Assembly: GCF_001937665.1 (NCBI RefSeq)
Contig: NZ_MSKL01000034.1
Span: forward strand, 1 to 37,940
Source: Actinomyces oris
Lineage (GTDB): Bacteria; Actinomycetota; Actinomycetes; Actinomycetales; Actinomycetaceae
Length of the DNA: 37,940 bases
Direction: 5' to 3'
This document shows positions 1 through 7,760 of this stretch, in pieces (the first letter of the stretch is position 1; each line of letters opens with the position of its first letter). The translations under genes were made by a program, and so were the position numbers. The notes under the pieces are model-generated. The model did no database searches. It saw only the letters and a list, made by a program, of their open reading frames with translations, and was not told the DNA's origin.

Positions 1-76
1 TAGCGCTAGAGTAATGGCGTGGTGAGACAACCGCCGGACTGAGTTCACCGTACGGAGACGTCGAAGGGCTACGCGA

Positions 77-1054
77 CTACGGGAAGACCGCGCGAGCGAG
101 CTCATAGATCTGGGCTGGACGGGTGCGGCAGCAACCGCCGACGAGCCGCGCCCCGGCGTCGATCCAGGAGGGAGCCAGCGCCGGGATTCCCATTCCTTCG
201 CCTGCGGACTGCCAGGTCTTGGTCACCGGGTCGTAGAGATCGCCGGCATTGGGATAAGCCACCAGTGGCTTACCGGTAGCCGCACGCAGTACCGGCAGCG
301 CTCGGCCGACGACACCCGGGGCCACGCAGTTGATGCCGACCGCGACCACCGTCTCCTCCTGCGCGGCCCAGGCCGCCGCCTCGGCCAGTGGCGAGCCATC
401 AGCGAGATGGGCACCGTCGGAGCGCACCTGGAAGGAGACCCAGCACTGGGCCTGCGGAGCGAGGCCCTTCACCATGGCGACGAGCGCCTGCGCCTCGTCC
501 AGGCGCGGAAGCGTCTCCAGGGCGAACAGGTCAATCCCCTCCCCCGCCAGCACCTCGATGCGAGGCAGATGAACCTCCTGGAAACGGGGATCCTCGGGGA
601 TGTCGATGTCGTAGGCACCGGTGTACTCACTGCCATCAGCCAGATAGGCCCCATAAGGTCCGAGCCCTCCGGCTACGAGCAGCGGCTCCTCGGGGTACTT
701 TTTGCCGAATTGACGGGCCGCCTCCTTGGCCAGACGAGCACCGGCTGCGATGACCTCCCTGGCGCCAGCAGCATTCTCCCCGGACCGGATCAGCGCCGGA
801 AGTGTGGCCTGGTAGGTGTTGGTCGTGATGACGCGGGCTCCGGCGTCCAGATAGTCGGCGTGGACCTCGCGCACGACGTCGGGCGCCGTGGTGAGCGCAA
901 GCGCCGACCACAGCGCGTTGCGGGTGTCGACTCCACGGGCGTCGATCTCGGTTCCCATCGCCCCGTCCAGAACGACCGGGCCGCGCGTCAGCAGATCAGA
1001 CAACCGGACCGGTTCACCCTCGAAAGATGTGGCGGATACCGAGAACGTTCGCAT
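77..1054 (-). CDS. mmuM: Homocysteine S-methyltransferase
   Basis: Cytoplasmic zinc enzyme that transfers a methyl group, typically from S-methylmethionine, to homocysteine to give methionine. The 325-residue product has the family layout: DGAMGTEI near residues 30-37, and the three zinc-binding cysteines as C243 (GINCVAP) and C308-C309 (GGCCRTRP). I chose the ATG at 1054 because a TACCGT hexamer sits 6 nt before it, as in leaderless mRNAs. A longer in-frame start at 1159 would add 35 low-complexity residues and run across the divergent permease promoter and start. The gene is divergent from an amino-acid permease, matching the mmuP-mmuM pairing known in E. coli. The family is clear; the preferred methyl donor is inferred from the neighbour. 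Confidence 0.93.
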   Translation of the reverse strand: MRTFSVSATSFEGEPVRLSDLLTRGPVVLDGAMGTEIDARGVDTRNALWSALALTTAPDVVREVHADYLDAGARVITTNTYQATLPALIRSGENAAGAREVIAAGARLAKEAARQFGKKYPEEPLLVAGGLGPYGAYLADGSEYTGAYDIDIPEDPRFQEVHLPRIEVLAGEGIDLFALETLPRLDEAQALVAMVKGLAPQAQCWVSFQVRSDGAHLADGSPLAEAAAWAAQEETVVAVGINCVAPGVVGRALPVLRAATGKPLVAYPNAGDLYDPVTKTWQSAGEGMGIPALAPSWIDAGARLVGGCCRTRPAQIYELARAVFP

Positions 1055-1103
1055 TGCGACACGGTATCGGATGGCTCGAGGCGGCACCGGTAGCGTCTCA
1101 GGC
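1055..1103. promoter_or_regulatory. Divergent leaderless promoters of mmuM and the permease
   Basis: This 49-bp gap holds two back-to-back -10-like hexamers. TACCGT (minus strand, 1061-1066) ends 6 nt before the mmuM ATG, and TAGCGT (plus strand, 1091-1096) ends 7 nt before the permease ATG. No Shine-Dalgarno sequence is seen for either gene, so both mRNAs probably begin at or next to the start codon. The two promoters are 24 bp apart and probably compete or are co-regulated. Confidence 0.55.
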
Positions 1104-2567
1104 ATGGACCCGGTTGCACATCGCCGCGAGCCCGCCGCCTCATCGACGACCTCCCCCATCCCGCCCCCTCAGTCCCAGCGTGGCAGCCCCGACAGTCAGG
1201 GACGTGTCACCGCGCTGGAACGCCGCATGAACCGACGTCACCTCATGATGATCAGCTTCGGCGGGGTCATCGGCACGGGACTGTTCCTCTCGACTGGCAA
1301 CACGATCCACCAAGCCGGCCCCCTGGGAACCGTGCTGGCCTACTCCATCGGCGCCGTCATCGTCTACCTGGTCATGCTGTGCCTGGGAGAGCTGAGCGTT
1401 GCGATGCCCTTCACCGGAGCCTTCCATGTCTACGCCCGCCAGTACCTGGGTCCTGCCACGGGCTTCGTCACCGCCATCCTGTACTGGCTCACGTGGACGG
1501 TGGCCCTGGGAAGTGAGTTCACCGGCGCGGCCATGATCATGTACGGCTGGTTCCCTGGCGTTCCCGTATGGGTGTGGGCGGCTACCTTCATCGCGCTGGT
1601 CCTCGTGCTCAACATGGTCTCCGTCAAGGTCTTCGCCGAGGCGGAGACCGTGCTGTCCGGGATCAAGGTGGCGGCGATCATTGCGTTCATCGCTCTGGGC
1701 ACGGCCGCAATCGTCGGGCTGCTGCCCTACGAGGGGCACCGCTCGTTCCTGGGGCTGACGAACCTGTACCGGGACGGCCTCTTCCCCAACGGCTTCGGCG
1801 CGGTGTTCACCACGATCCTGGCCGTCAACTTCGCTTTCTCCGGCACCGAGCTCATCGGCATCACCGCCGGAGAGGTCGAGGACCCGGGCACCACCATTCC
1901 TCGCGCGATCCGGGCGACCCTGGCCCGCCTGGCCATCTTCTTCATCGGCTCGATCATCGTCATCGCAGCACTGATCCCTTGGGAGAAGGCCGGGGTCGAG
2001 GAGAGCCCCTTCGTGACGGTCCTGTCCAGAATCGGCGTGCCCTACGCCGGGGACCTCATGAACATGGTCATCCTGGCCGCCATCCTGTCAGCGGCGAACT
2101 CAGGGCTCTACGCCTCGACACGCATGCTGTGGTCCTTGGCCAATGAGGGCACCCTGCCCACGGTCCTGGCCCGCACCAACCGCTACGGGGTACCCGCACT
2201 GGCAATGGGCCTGTCCATGGTCGGCGGGCTGGCCTCACTGCTGACCTCGGCCTATGCGGCCTCCACGGTCTATCTGGTCCTTGTGTCCGTCTCCGGTCTC
2301 GCCGTCGTCCTGGTGTGGGCGGTCATCGCCGCATGCCACCTGTCCTTCCGACGGCGCTGGCTCGCTGAGGACCGCAGCCTTGAGGACCTGCCCTACCGGG
2401 CTCCCGGGTATCCGTGGGTCTCAATCGCCGCACTGGGACTGTCGACAGCATCGTGCCTGCTCATCGTCTTCGACCCCGAGCAGCGCGGCGGCCTGGCGAT
2501 CACCGCCGTCTTCCTCGTGGTCTGCTACGTGGGCTACTGGGGAGCCAACCGCCGCATCAGCCTATGA
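1104..2567 (+). CDS. mmuP: APC-family amino-acid permease, likely S-methylmethionine permease
   Basis: A 487-residue secondary transporter of the amino acid/polyamine/organocation (APC) superfamily, with about 12 hydrophobic segments. The N-terminal signature MNRRHLMMISFGGVIGTGLF is the conserved start of TM1 in the LysP/MmuP/GabP branch. FSGTELIGITAGEVEDPGTT (TM6 region) and SAANSGLYASTRMLWSLA are also typical of that branch. About 40 polar residues precede TM1. The ATG at 1104 is preceded by TAGCGT with 7 nt spacing; an in-frame upstream extension would run back into mmuM. Divergent pairing with homocysteine methyltransferase supports S-methylmethionine as substrate, but lysine or another amino acid cannot be excluded from sequence alone. 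Confidence 0.85.
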   Translation: MDPVAHRREPAASSTTSPIPPPQSQRGSPDSQGRVTALERRMNRRHLMMISFGGVIGTGLFLSTGNTIHQAGPLGTVLAYSIGAVIVYLVMLCLGELSVAMPFTGAFHVYARQYLGPATGFVTAILYWLTWTVALGSEFTGAAMIMYGWFPGVPVWVWAATFIALVLVLNMVSVKVFAEAETVLSGIKVAAIIAFIALGTAAIVGLLPYEGHRSFLGLTNLYRDGLFPNGFGAVFTTILAVNFAFSGTELIGITAGEVEDPGTTIPRAIRATLARLAIFFIGSIIVIAALIPWEKAGVEESPFVTVLSRIGVPYAGDLMNMVILAAILSAANSGLYASTRMLWSLANEGTLPTVLARTNRYGVPALAMGLSMVGGLASLLTSAYAASTVYLVLVSVSGLAVVLVWAVIAACHLSFRRRWLAEDRSLEDLPYRAPGYPWVSIAALGLSTASCLLIVFDPEQRGGLAITAVFLVVCYVGYWGANRRISL

Positions 2568-2592
2568 CGCCTGCGGTGAGGCCGAAAAGGTC

Positions 2593-2967
2593 TTACCGGG
2601 TCTCGACGATCTGCTTGCCGAAGGGGAAGCAGGTGACAGGGATGAGCTTGATGTTGGCCACGGCCAGAGGGATTCCGACAATGGTGATGGCCTGCGCCGC
2701 GGCGGTGGCGACGTGGCCGATGGCCAGCCAGAGTCCGGCAATGAGGAACCAGATGATGTTGCTGATCCCGCTCATGGCACCGGCCCCGGGAGCCGGAACC
2801 ACCTCACGCCCGAAGGGCCACAGGACGTAGGCGGCGATACGGAAGGAGGCGACGCCCGCGGGAATCGTGATGATGAGCAGGCAGGCGATCAGCCCGAAGA
2901 AGACGTAACCGAGGAACAGCCAGAACCCACCGAAGACGACCCAGATGATGTTAAGCAGCGTGCGCAT
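2593..2967 (-). CDS. yccF: YccF-family (DUF307) inner-membrane protein
   Basis: A 124-residue membrane protein with the internal duplication typical of YccF. Each half starts with an N-I-I-W-hydrophobic helix (LLNIIWVVFGGFWLFLGY and ISNIIWFLIAGLWLAIGH), followed by a second helix and a WPFGREVV or FPFGKQIV turn. It is slightly shorter than the E. coli protein (about 148 residues). No biochemical function is established for the family. It converges on the permease (25-nt gap) and lies 50 nt beyond the ATP-grasp gene on the same strand, so the two could be cotranscribed. Confidence 0.88.
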   Translation of the reverse strand: MRTLLNIIWVVFGGFWLFLGYVFFGLIACLLIITIPAGVASFRIAAYVLWPFGREVVPAPGAGAMSGISNIIWFLIAGLWLAIGHVATAAAQAITIVGIPLAVANIKLIPVTCFPFGKQIVETR

Positions 2968-3017
2968 GGCACCTATCTACCACATCCAGACGCCTCGACG
3001 GTCCCACGTCTGCGCGG

Positions 3018-3938
3018 TCACCAGAAGATGCGCTGGGCGATGGCGTCGGCGAAGTTGTCCAGCGCCTCCGGTGCCGCCCCGAGGTAGAGGCCCGCGTCGA
3101 TCAGCGAGACCTCCATGAGGTAGAAGCCGCCCTGACCGTCCCCGACGACGTCAACACGGTTGAACAGGAGCTGAATGTCGCGCCCGGAGACCTCCTTGAT
3201 CAACGTGTGGATGGCCTTGCGCACCCGCTCACCCCAGAGCCACTCCTGCTCACTGGGCTCGCGCGCCGTGACGATCTCCTCGTGGATCTGGTCGGTCGAC
3301 TTGAAGGACGGGTGGAGCATCGGGGCCTTCTCCACCGCGTGGGACAGCACGCCGTTGAAGTAGACCAGCGAGACCTCACCCTTGCGGTCGACCTCCTCGA
3401 GGTAGCGCTGGACCATGACGGTGCGCCCACGGCGCAGGTGGTGCATGGCGTCATTGATCGCCGCGGACCGGGAGGAGGCGTCGGTGGCGGTGTAGCGCCC
3501 GGTGCCGCGCCCACCCGAGGAGACGGCCGGCTTGACGACGAAGTCACCATGGGCCGGGAAACGGGTATGAACCTGGTGCTTGGAGTAACCGGCCTCGGGC
3601 TCCAGCCACATCGTCGGAATCATGGGAACCCCCCACCCGCTCAGGCGGGTGAGGTAGTGCTTGTCCGAGTTCCAGGTGACGACGTCGGGATGGTTGGCAA
3701 GCCTGGGCACCGACCTGGCCCACTGGAGGAACCGGGAGTAGTTGCCCTTGGTGGCGTAGTCACGGACGCTGCGCAGCACGACCGTGCCGGACTGGCTCCA
3801 GTCGACGTCGGGGTCGTCCCATACGGCAATCCGCGGCTCGATGCCACGTGCACGCAGGGCATCCGGCAGGCCGCGGTCATCGTCATCAAGGTCAGGGAAG
3901 TCGGCGCAGGTCGCCAGCGTCACGATCGGGTCGCTCAT
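3018..3938 (-). CDS. ATP-grasp domain protein (RimK/DcsG-like)
   Basis: A 306-residue cytoplasmic protein with an ATP-grasp fold in its C-terminal two thirds. GDFVVKPAVSSGGRGTG is the nucleotide-binding lysine and glycine-rich loop, VMVQRYLEEVDRKGEVSLVY the hinge strand, and FNRVDVV followed by YLMEVSLIDAGLYL the metal-binding end. ATP-grasp enzymes ligate a carboxylate to an amine or thiol through an acyl phosphate. The closest group I can name is the RimK-like set that includes the cycloserine-pathway ligase DcsG. The substrate is unknown and no biosynthetic partner lies nearby. The ATG at 3938 has TAGCGT 7 nt upstream. An in-frame GTG at 3959 would add 7 residues and is less likely. Confidence 0.82.
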   Translation of the reverse strand: MSDPIVTLATCADFPDLDDDDRGLPDALRARGIEPRIAVWDDPDVDWSQSGTVVLRSVRDYATKGNYSRFLQWARSVPRLANHPDVVTWNSDKHYLTRLSGWGVPMIPTMWLEPEAGYSKHQVHTRFPAHGDFVVKPAVSSGGRGTGRYTATDASSRSAAINDAMHHLRRGRTVMVQRYLEEVDRKGEVSLVYFNGVLSHAVEKAPMLHPSFKSTDQIHEEIVTAREPSEQEWLWGERVRKAIHTLIKEVSGRDIQLLFNRVDVVGDGQGGFYLMEVSLIDAGLYLGAAPEALDNFADAIAQRIFW

Positions 3939-3945
3939 GCGGCCC

Positions 3946-3951
3946 ACGCTA
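3946..3951 (-). promoter_or_regulatory. -10 element, leaderless type, of the ATP-grasp gene
   Basis: TAGCGT on the minus strand ends 7 nt before the ATG at 3938. No ribosome binding site lies between, which also decides the start codon. Confidence 0.5.
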
Positions 3952-4128
3952 CCGCGCACGGCACCACGGCGAGAGCCACAGACGTGTGACGCTGAACCGC
4001 GCCCGCACCAACGGACATGACTACTTACTGGTCGGAGCAGCCAGCAGGCATCCGTCCACGCCCTCCGACACCCCGACGCCGTCCACGCCTTGCTCAGCCG
4101 CCGTGTGCGAGGGTGTCACAATGCCGAG

Positions 4129-4644
4129 GTGACTTCTGAGACCCGCAAGCCGCGTATGACCTCCGCGCAGCGCTACTGGGCATCCATGGCCGCCATCGTC
4201 GTCGCGACCATCCTCGTTGCGGGCCTGCTCGGGGGAACGGTCTCACTGCTCACCGGCGCCCGCGAAGGCCGCAGCAGCATGTGGGGCGGCATGGTGGTCG
4301 CACTGGTCATGCTGGCGGGCTGGACCCTCGGCACGCGCGTGCGTGACCGCAAGAAGCTCGACCTCCCCCTGTGGCGCCGCCTCACCGAGGAGCAGGCGGC
4401 CACGCTGAAGCAGTACCACCAGTGGTCACGCACCGGCCGCATCGACCGGGACGACGATGGCCCCAAGGGCGCCCCCTCCGGGCGGAGCGGCCGTGACCGA
4501 AGCTCACGGACAGGCGGAGGCGCCTCAAGCACGTCACCGTCGAGGATGCGGTCCCCGCGGGGCACGATGTCGAAGCGCGACCGCGCTCGTGCCGCCGACG
4601 TGCGCCGCCGCCGACAGGAACGCGAGGGCGGCCCGTCGCACTGA
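4129..4644 (+). CDS. Small hypothetical membrane protein with basic C-terminal tail
   Basis: I do not recognise this family. The product is about 171 residues: a short polar N-terminus, two hydrophobic helices (YWASMAAIVVATILVAGLLG and MWGGMVVALVMLAGWTLG), then a charged, serine- and arginine-rich tail of about 90 residues ending in a run of R, D, E and Q. That suggests an anchored protein with a cytoplasmic disordered or nucleic-acid-binding tail. The start is uncertain. I chose the GTG at 4129 because CACAAT lies 6 nt upstream in the leaderless arrangement seen elsewhere in the window. ATG 4156 and upstream GTG or TTG codons are alternatives. The stop and the reading frame fit the regional codon bias. 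Confidence 0.62.
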   Translation: MTSETRKPRMTSAQRYWASMAAIVVATILVAGLLGGTVSLLTGAREGRSSMWGGMVVALVMLAGWTLGTRVRDRKKLDLPLWRRLTEEQAATLKQYHQWSRTGRIDRDDDGPKGAPSGRSGRDRSSRTGGGASSTSPSRMRSPRGTMSKRDRARAADVRRRRQEREGGPSH

Positions 4645-4810
4645 GCGGACTGCCAGGCAGCGCGCAGCAGCTCACCTCTTCGCCACCCCTTGAGACTTGC
4701 CGCACAATCGCCTGGTTTCATGGATCCTGACTGGACGAAGCCCTCCTCCATCCGTAAAGTATTCCTCCGTCGCCCAGCGAGCCATGTCGAATGACATCGC
4801 TGTGGTGAAA

Positions 4811-4883
<73 letters not shown>

Positions 4884-4931
4884 CGAATCTTCCTGACCAT
4901 AGGGAAGGAAGAGCAGGTCACCATTGACCGA

Positions 4932-5004
<73 letters not shown>

Positions 5005-5064
5005 CCACGAAGGGCACGCGCTTCGCCCGGGATGACCCCGAAAGCACTGCAGCAGGCGCATGAC

Positions 5065-5084
5065 GGCGGTCGATGACAACCGCC
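5065..5084 (+). terminator. Possible terminator of the tRNA-Lys pair
   Basis: GGCGGT (5065-5070) and ACCGCC (5079-5084) form a 6-bp GC-rich stem with an 8-nt loop, 60 nt past the second tRNA. No T-run follows, which is common in high-GC actinobacteria. Confidence 0.4.
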
Positions 5085-5090
5085 TCCGCA

Positions 5091-5105
5091 CTGAGAAGTT
5101 CTCAG
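5091..5105. repeat. Perfect 15-bp palindrome
   Basis: CTGAGAA-G-TTCTCAG is a perfect inverted repeat with 7-bp arms and a single central base. It lies in the 285-bp gap between the tRNA-Lys pair and the gene at 5290. It could be an operator or part of a terminator. Confidence 0.4.
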
Positions 5106-5289
5106 AATGCCACCGTTTCACCGGTTCTCACGCCCTCGTGACCACAGTATGCGGCGGCGCCGACCAGTCGCCGCACCGGAACTCTTGATCCGCAGCATGC
5201 CGGTCCCGCAGGTACGTCCCTGCTCCGATACACGCTGCGCCCCAGGCCCCATCGGGCCGACGACGCTGAAGGAAGATGAGGAGATACGT

Positions 5290-5514
5290 ATGACACACGA
5301 CATCCACACCATGACCACCCTGTCCGCCCTGGCCGCCGGGACGACAGCCACTGACACCAGAACCGATGATGCGGCCAGCAGGGAGCTCTTCGCAGCACGC
5401 GCAGAGCTCGCCTCGCTGGGGGCAACGGCCTCCCCCTCGCGCCTCGAGCGAGCGCTGGAGCGTCTGGAGGCGGCGCAGCAGGCCTCACGGCGAACGCTCG
5501 CCCAGGCCGCCTGA
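5290..5514 (+). CDS. Small hypothetical protein, 74 residues
   Basis: I do not recognise this protein. The ATG at 5290 is preceded by a good ribosome binding site (GGAAGATGAGGAG, about 5-8 nt upstream), which supports real translation. The product starts with a threonine- and alanine-rich, low-complexity stretch and continues into a predicted amphipathic helix rich in A, L, E and R (roughly residues 28-72) that could form a coiled coil. There is no signal peptide, membrane segment or cysteine. The reading frame is open back to 5107, but the upstream part has no ribosome binding site. Confidence 0.6.
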   Translation: MTHDIHTMTTLSALAAGTTATDTRTDDAASRELFAARAELASLGATASPSRLERALERLEAAQQASRRTLAQAA

Positions 5515-5669
5515 CCGGGAGGCATCACCCGGAGATGGGGCAGGGGTCCCGTGCGACCGGCGTCCTGAACGTTTGCCAGATCACGAAAGTAAGTCCTCGA
5601 ATTCACTGCCGCAGGCACCGGAGGCGATGCGAGGATGAGCACATTCGCCCAGGAGCCCGAGGAGGACCC

Positions 5670-6146
5670 ATGACCCAGCTCGTCGCCGGTGACCGAGCCC
5701 CGGAATTTGCCCTGCCCGACCAGAACGGCCGCACAGTGACCCTTGACGACCTTCGTTCCATCACGAACAAAGGCGTCATCGTCTACTTCTACCCCAAGGC
5801 ATGCACTCCGGGATGCACCAAGGAGGCCTGCGACTTCAGGGACTCCTTGGCAGAGCTCAAGGCGGCCGGCTATACCGTCGTCGGCATCTCCCCCGACCCG
5901 GCAAGCGCGCAGGCCAAGTTCTCCAACCGCCACGATCTGCCCTTCCCTCTGCTGTCGGACACCGACCACGCCGTCATGGAGGCCTGGGGAGTGTGGGGCG
6001 AGAAGAAGAACTACGGCAAGGTCTACACCGGCGTCATCCGCTCGACCGTGGTAGTGGCCCCTGACGGCACTGTGACGCTGGCTCAGTACAATGTCCGAGC
6101 GACGGGTCACGTCAAGCGGCTGCGCGCCGCACTCGGCGTGGAGTGA
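5670..6146 (+). CDS. bcp: Thioredoxin-dependent thiol peroxidase (BCP/PrxQ peroxiredoxin)
   Basis: Cytoplasmic peroxiredoxin that reduces hydrogen peroxide and organic hydroperoxides, recycled by thioredoxin. The 158-residue product is full length. The peroxidatic cysteine C45 and resolving cysteine C49 sit in the PKACTPGCTKEACDFRD motif, the hallmark of two-cysteine PrxQ-type enzymes. GDRAPEFALPDQNG at residues 7-20 and the WGVWGEKKNYGK segment are also family signatures. A strong GAGGAGG ribosome binding site precedes the ATG at 5670, which decides this start over in-frame upstream codons. No oxidative-stress neighbours are present; it looks monocistronic. Confidence 0.95.
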   Translation: MTQLVAGDRAPEFALPDQNGRTVTLDDLRSITNKGVIVYFYPKACTPGCTKEACDFRDSLAELKAAGYTVVGISPDPASAQAKFSNRHDLPFPLLSDTDHAVMEAWGVWGEKKNYGKVYTGVIRSTVVVAPDGTVTLAQYNVRATGHVKRLRAALGVE

Positions 6147-6198
6147 TACGAACGCACGGGAGCGGTTGCCACATTCTGCTATCCGGGATGGAAGTCGG

Positions 6199-6204
6199 TA
6201 GAGT
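6199..6204 (+). promoter_or_regulatory. -10 element of tRNA-Leu
   Basis: TAGAGT ends 12 nt before the first base of tRNA-Leu, the right distance for a short tRNA 5' leader. No good -35 match is seen. Confidence 0.4.
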
Positions 6205-6216
6205 GGACGCCGCACA

Positions 6217-6298
6217 GCGCGAGTGGCGGAATTGGTAGACGCCCCAGGTTTAGGTCCTGGTGCCTTCGGGCGTGAGGGTTCGAGTCCCTTCTCGCGTA
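6217..6298 (+). tRNA. tRNA-Leu(TAG)
   Basis: An 82-nt class II tRNA with a long variable arm. Acceptor GCGCGAG pairs with CTCGCGT. The anticodon stem CCAGG/CCTGG carries the loop TTTAGGT with anticodon TAG. The variable arm is TGCCTTCGGGCG, and the T arm is GAGGG/CCCTT around TTCGAGT with one G-T pair. The discriminator is A and the 3' CCA is not encoded. Confidence 0.96.
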
Positions 6299-6322
6299 CA
6301 GATTTCAGTTCCCAGCACCAAG

Positions 6323-6351
6323 AGGGTCTCCCTCCTCTGACAGGAGGCCCT
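6323..6351 (+). terminator. Terminator of tRNA-Leu
   Basis: CCTCCT (6331-6336) pairs with AGGAGG (6342-6347), extended by AGGG (6323-6326) with CCCT (6348-6351) across a small bulge. A T-rich tract (GCCTTCTTCGTCT) follows. It lies 25 nt past the tRNA. Confidence 0.65.
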
Positions 6352-6407
6352 GCCTTCTTCGTCTGCTCCGACACCTGCCCCTTCCGCCGACCTGATCCGA
6401 GACATCG

Positions 6408-6914
6408 ATGAAAGAGAACTCCTTCAATCAGGGGCCACCCGCCTTCGACGTCGTGCTGGCGCAGACGATCGCCAGACACTTCCGAGGGGCCACGACCGAG
6501 GTCATCGAAGGCGTTCAGACGGTCCGGTTGGGCGAGGGCCTTCCCACGATCGAGTGCTTCATTGACGAGATTCAGGACCACAAGCCGTACGGCGCGTTCA
6601 TCTTCCTTCAGATCAGTGGAGGCGCCTTCGGGAGCAGACGGGTCCTGGTGACGGCCAGCGGCTACGGCTCCAGTCAGCTGGAGTCGGTTGTCGCCGCCGG
6701 ATGCAACTGGGCCTGTGCCTTCGGCCCCGTCCTCCTGACCGGAATCGGCCGCCCGGACCTCATCGACTCTGACAATCCCGACGTCGAGCAGTTCGAGGCC
6801 ACGGTGGGAGGCAGACGCTACCGGGTGACCACCGGCCACCTCGACCGCAGCATGAATATGCCGATTGAGGAGGTGGAGGCCTACCGCCAGCGGCTGGGTG
6901 GCCCCGTGCCCTGA
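6408..6914 (+). CDS. Hypothetical protein, DUF6348-like
   Basis: A 168-residue soluble protein. The stretch from the strand FIFLQISGG through VTASGYGSSQLESVVAAGC to CNWACAFGPVLL, then FEATVGGRRYRVTTGHLD, resembles what I recall of DUF6348 proteins of actinobacteria, for which no function is known. The match is by memory and only moderate. There is no signal peptide or membrane segment. The start ATG at 6408 has only a weak purine stretch upstream. It is followed immediately by a second soluble protein in another frame; the pair look like one operon. Confidence 0.68.
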   Translation: MKENSFNQGPPAFDVVLAQTIARHFRGATTEVIEGVQTVRLGEGLPTIECFIDEIQDHKPYGAFIFLQISGGAFGSRRVLVTASGYGSSQLESVVAAGCNWACAFGPVLLTGIGRPDLIDSDNPDVEQFEATVGGRRYRVTTGHLDRSMNMPIEEVEAYRQRLGGPVP

Positions 6915-6937
6915 CCGACCGGATACTCGCCAGCCCC

Positions 6938-7759
6938 GTGATTCCCGCCACTCGCTCCAATGAGGCAGTGGCACTGGGCTGCTACGCGGCCATCGGCCCC
7001 CACTCGATCACCGAGTTCAAGCTCGCCGGCGCCGACTGGCCCGCTGGACGCAGCGTCTTGGACGCGATCCCGCCCGAGCCCGGCGGCCACCGCATGCTCC
7101 GGGAGTGGTCGGTGCTCATGCCCTTGGAGCCCGCTCCACCCCTCACCAGGGACGGGCTTCAGCACACCCTCAACCTCATCGCCGCGACCTCGTACGATCC
7201 TGGCAGCGAAGCCGGCTGGCTCGGCGGCCGCCACCACGGCATGAGGCTGGGGCCGCCGAGCCTCCCTTCAGGACTCTCGCTGCCGGAGGACCTGCGCTGG
7301 TTCCTCAGCACCATCGCGGGCTCGGGCGCCGGCCCCGGCTACGGGCTGGACATCTACCCGGCCGACGACGGAGGCATCCACCTGGCCGACGCCGGCTGCG
7401 GCGCCGAGTGGCGCATGAGCCCCTACGACGGCAGCGTCTGGCTGGACTCACGGGCCTGCGACGATGGCTTCACCCGTGTGGCACCGAGCTTTATCTCCTG
7501 GTACGAGGCCTGGCTCGATCACGCCATCCGCGGCGGCGGAGCGTTCGCGCAGTGGTCCTACCAGGTCGATGCCGCTTACAAGATGCTTGAGCAGAGCGCC
7601 GCCGAGTTCGGCGTCGAGCGCCTCCCCGAGACCGTCACCCGGGTGAAGATCCAGACCCCGACCAAGGCATTCGGCCCCTGCCACTCCTGTCAGCTCGTCT
7701 ACACCCGGTACGGCGTGCCGGAGTCGGTCTTCGTCACGGCGCCCACCCCGGCGTCCTGA
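6938..7759 (+). CDS. Hypothetical protein with SUKH/SMI1-KNR4-like C-terminal domain
   Basis: A soluble protein of about 273 residues. Its middle and C-terminal part (LPEDLRWFLSTIAGSGAGPG, then VWLDSRACDDGFTRVAPSFI and SWYEAWLDHAI) resembles the SUKH superfamily (SMI1/KNR4), which in bacteria often supplies immunity to polymorphic toxins but also has other roles. A CHSC pair lies near the C-terminus (GPCHSCQLVYTRYG). GTG 6938 is the first standard start. The frame stays open upstream to 6869, and a CTG at 6911 overlaps the stop region of the preceding gene, so a coupled non-standard start is possible. The end converges on the next gene with a 1-nt gap. The SUKH assignment is tentative. Confidence 0.68.
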   Translation: MIPATRSNEAVALGCYAAIGPHSITEFKLAGADWPAGRSVLDAIPPEPGGHRMLREWSVLMPLEPAPPLTRDGLQHTLNLIAATSYDPGSEAGWLGGRHHGMRLGPPSLPSGLSLPEDLRWFLSTIAGSGAGPGYGLDIYPADDGGIHLADAGCGAEWRMSPYDGSVWLDSRACDDGFTRVAPSFISWYEAWLDHAIRGGGAFAQWSYQVDAAYKMLEQSAAEFGVERLPETVTRVKIQTPTKAFGPCHSCQLVYTRYGVPESVFVTAPTPAS

Positions 7760-7760
7760 G

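Noticed and set aside
1055-1159. Longer start for mmuM at 1159
   Set aside because: It crosses the divergent promoters and the permease start, and the added residues are low-complexity.
5107-5289. Upstream extension of the 74-residue protein
   Set aside because: It has no ribosome binding site, and the composition is arginine- and proline-rich, as in random high-GC frames.
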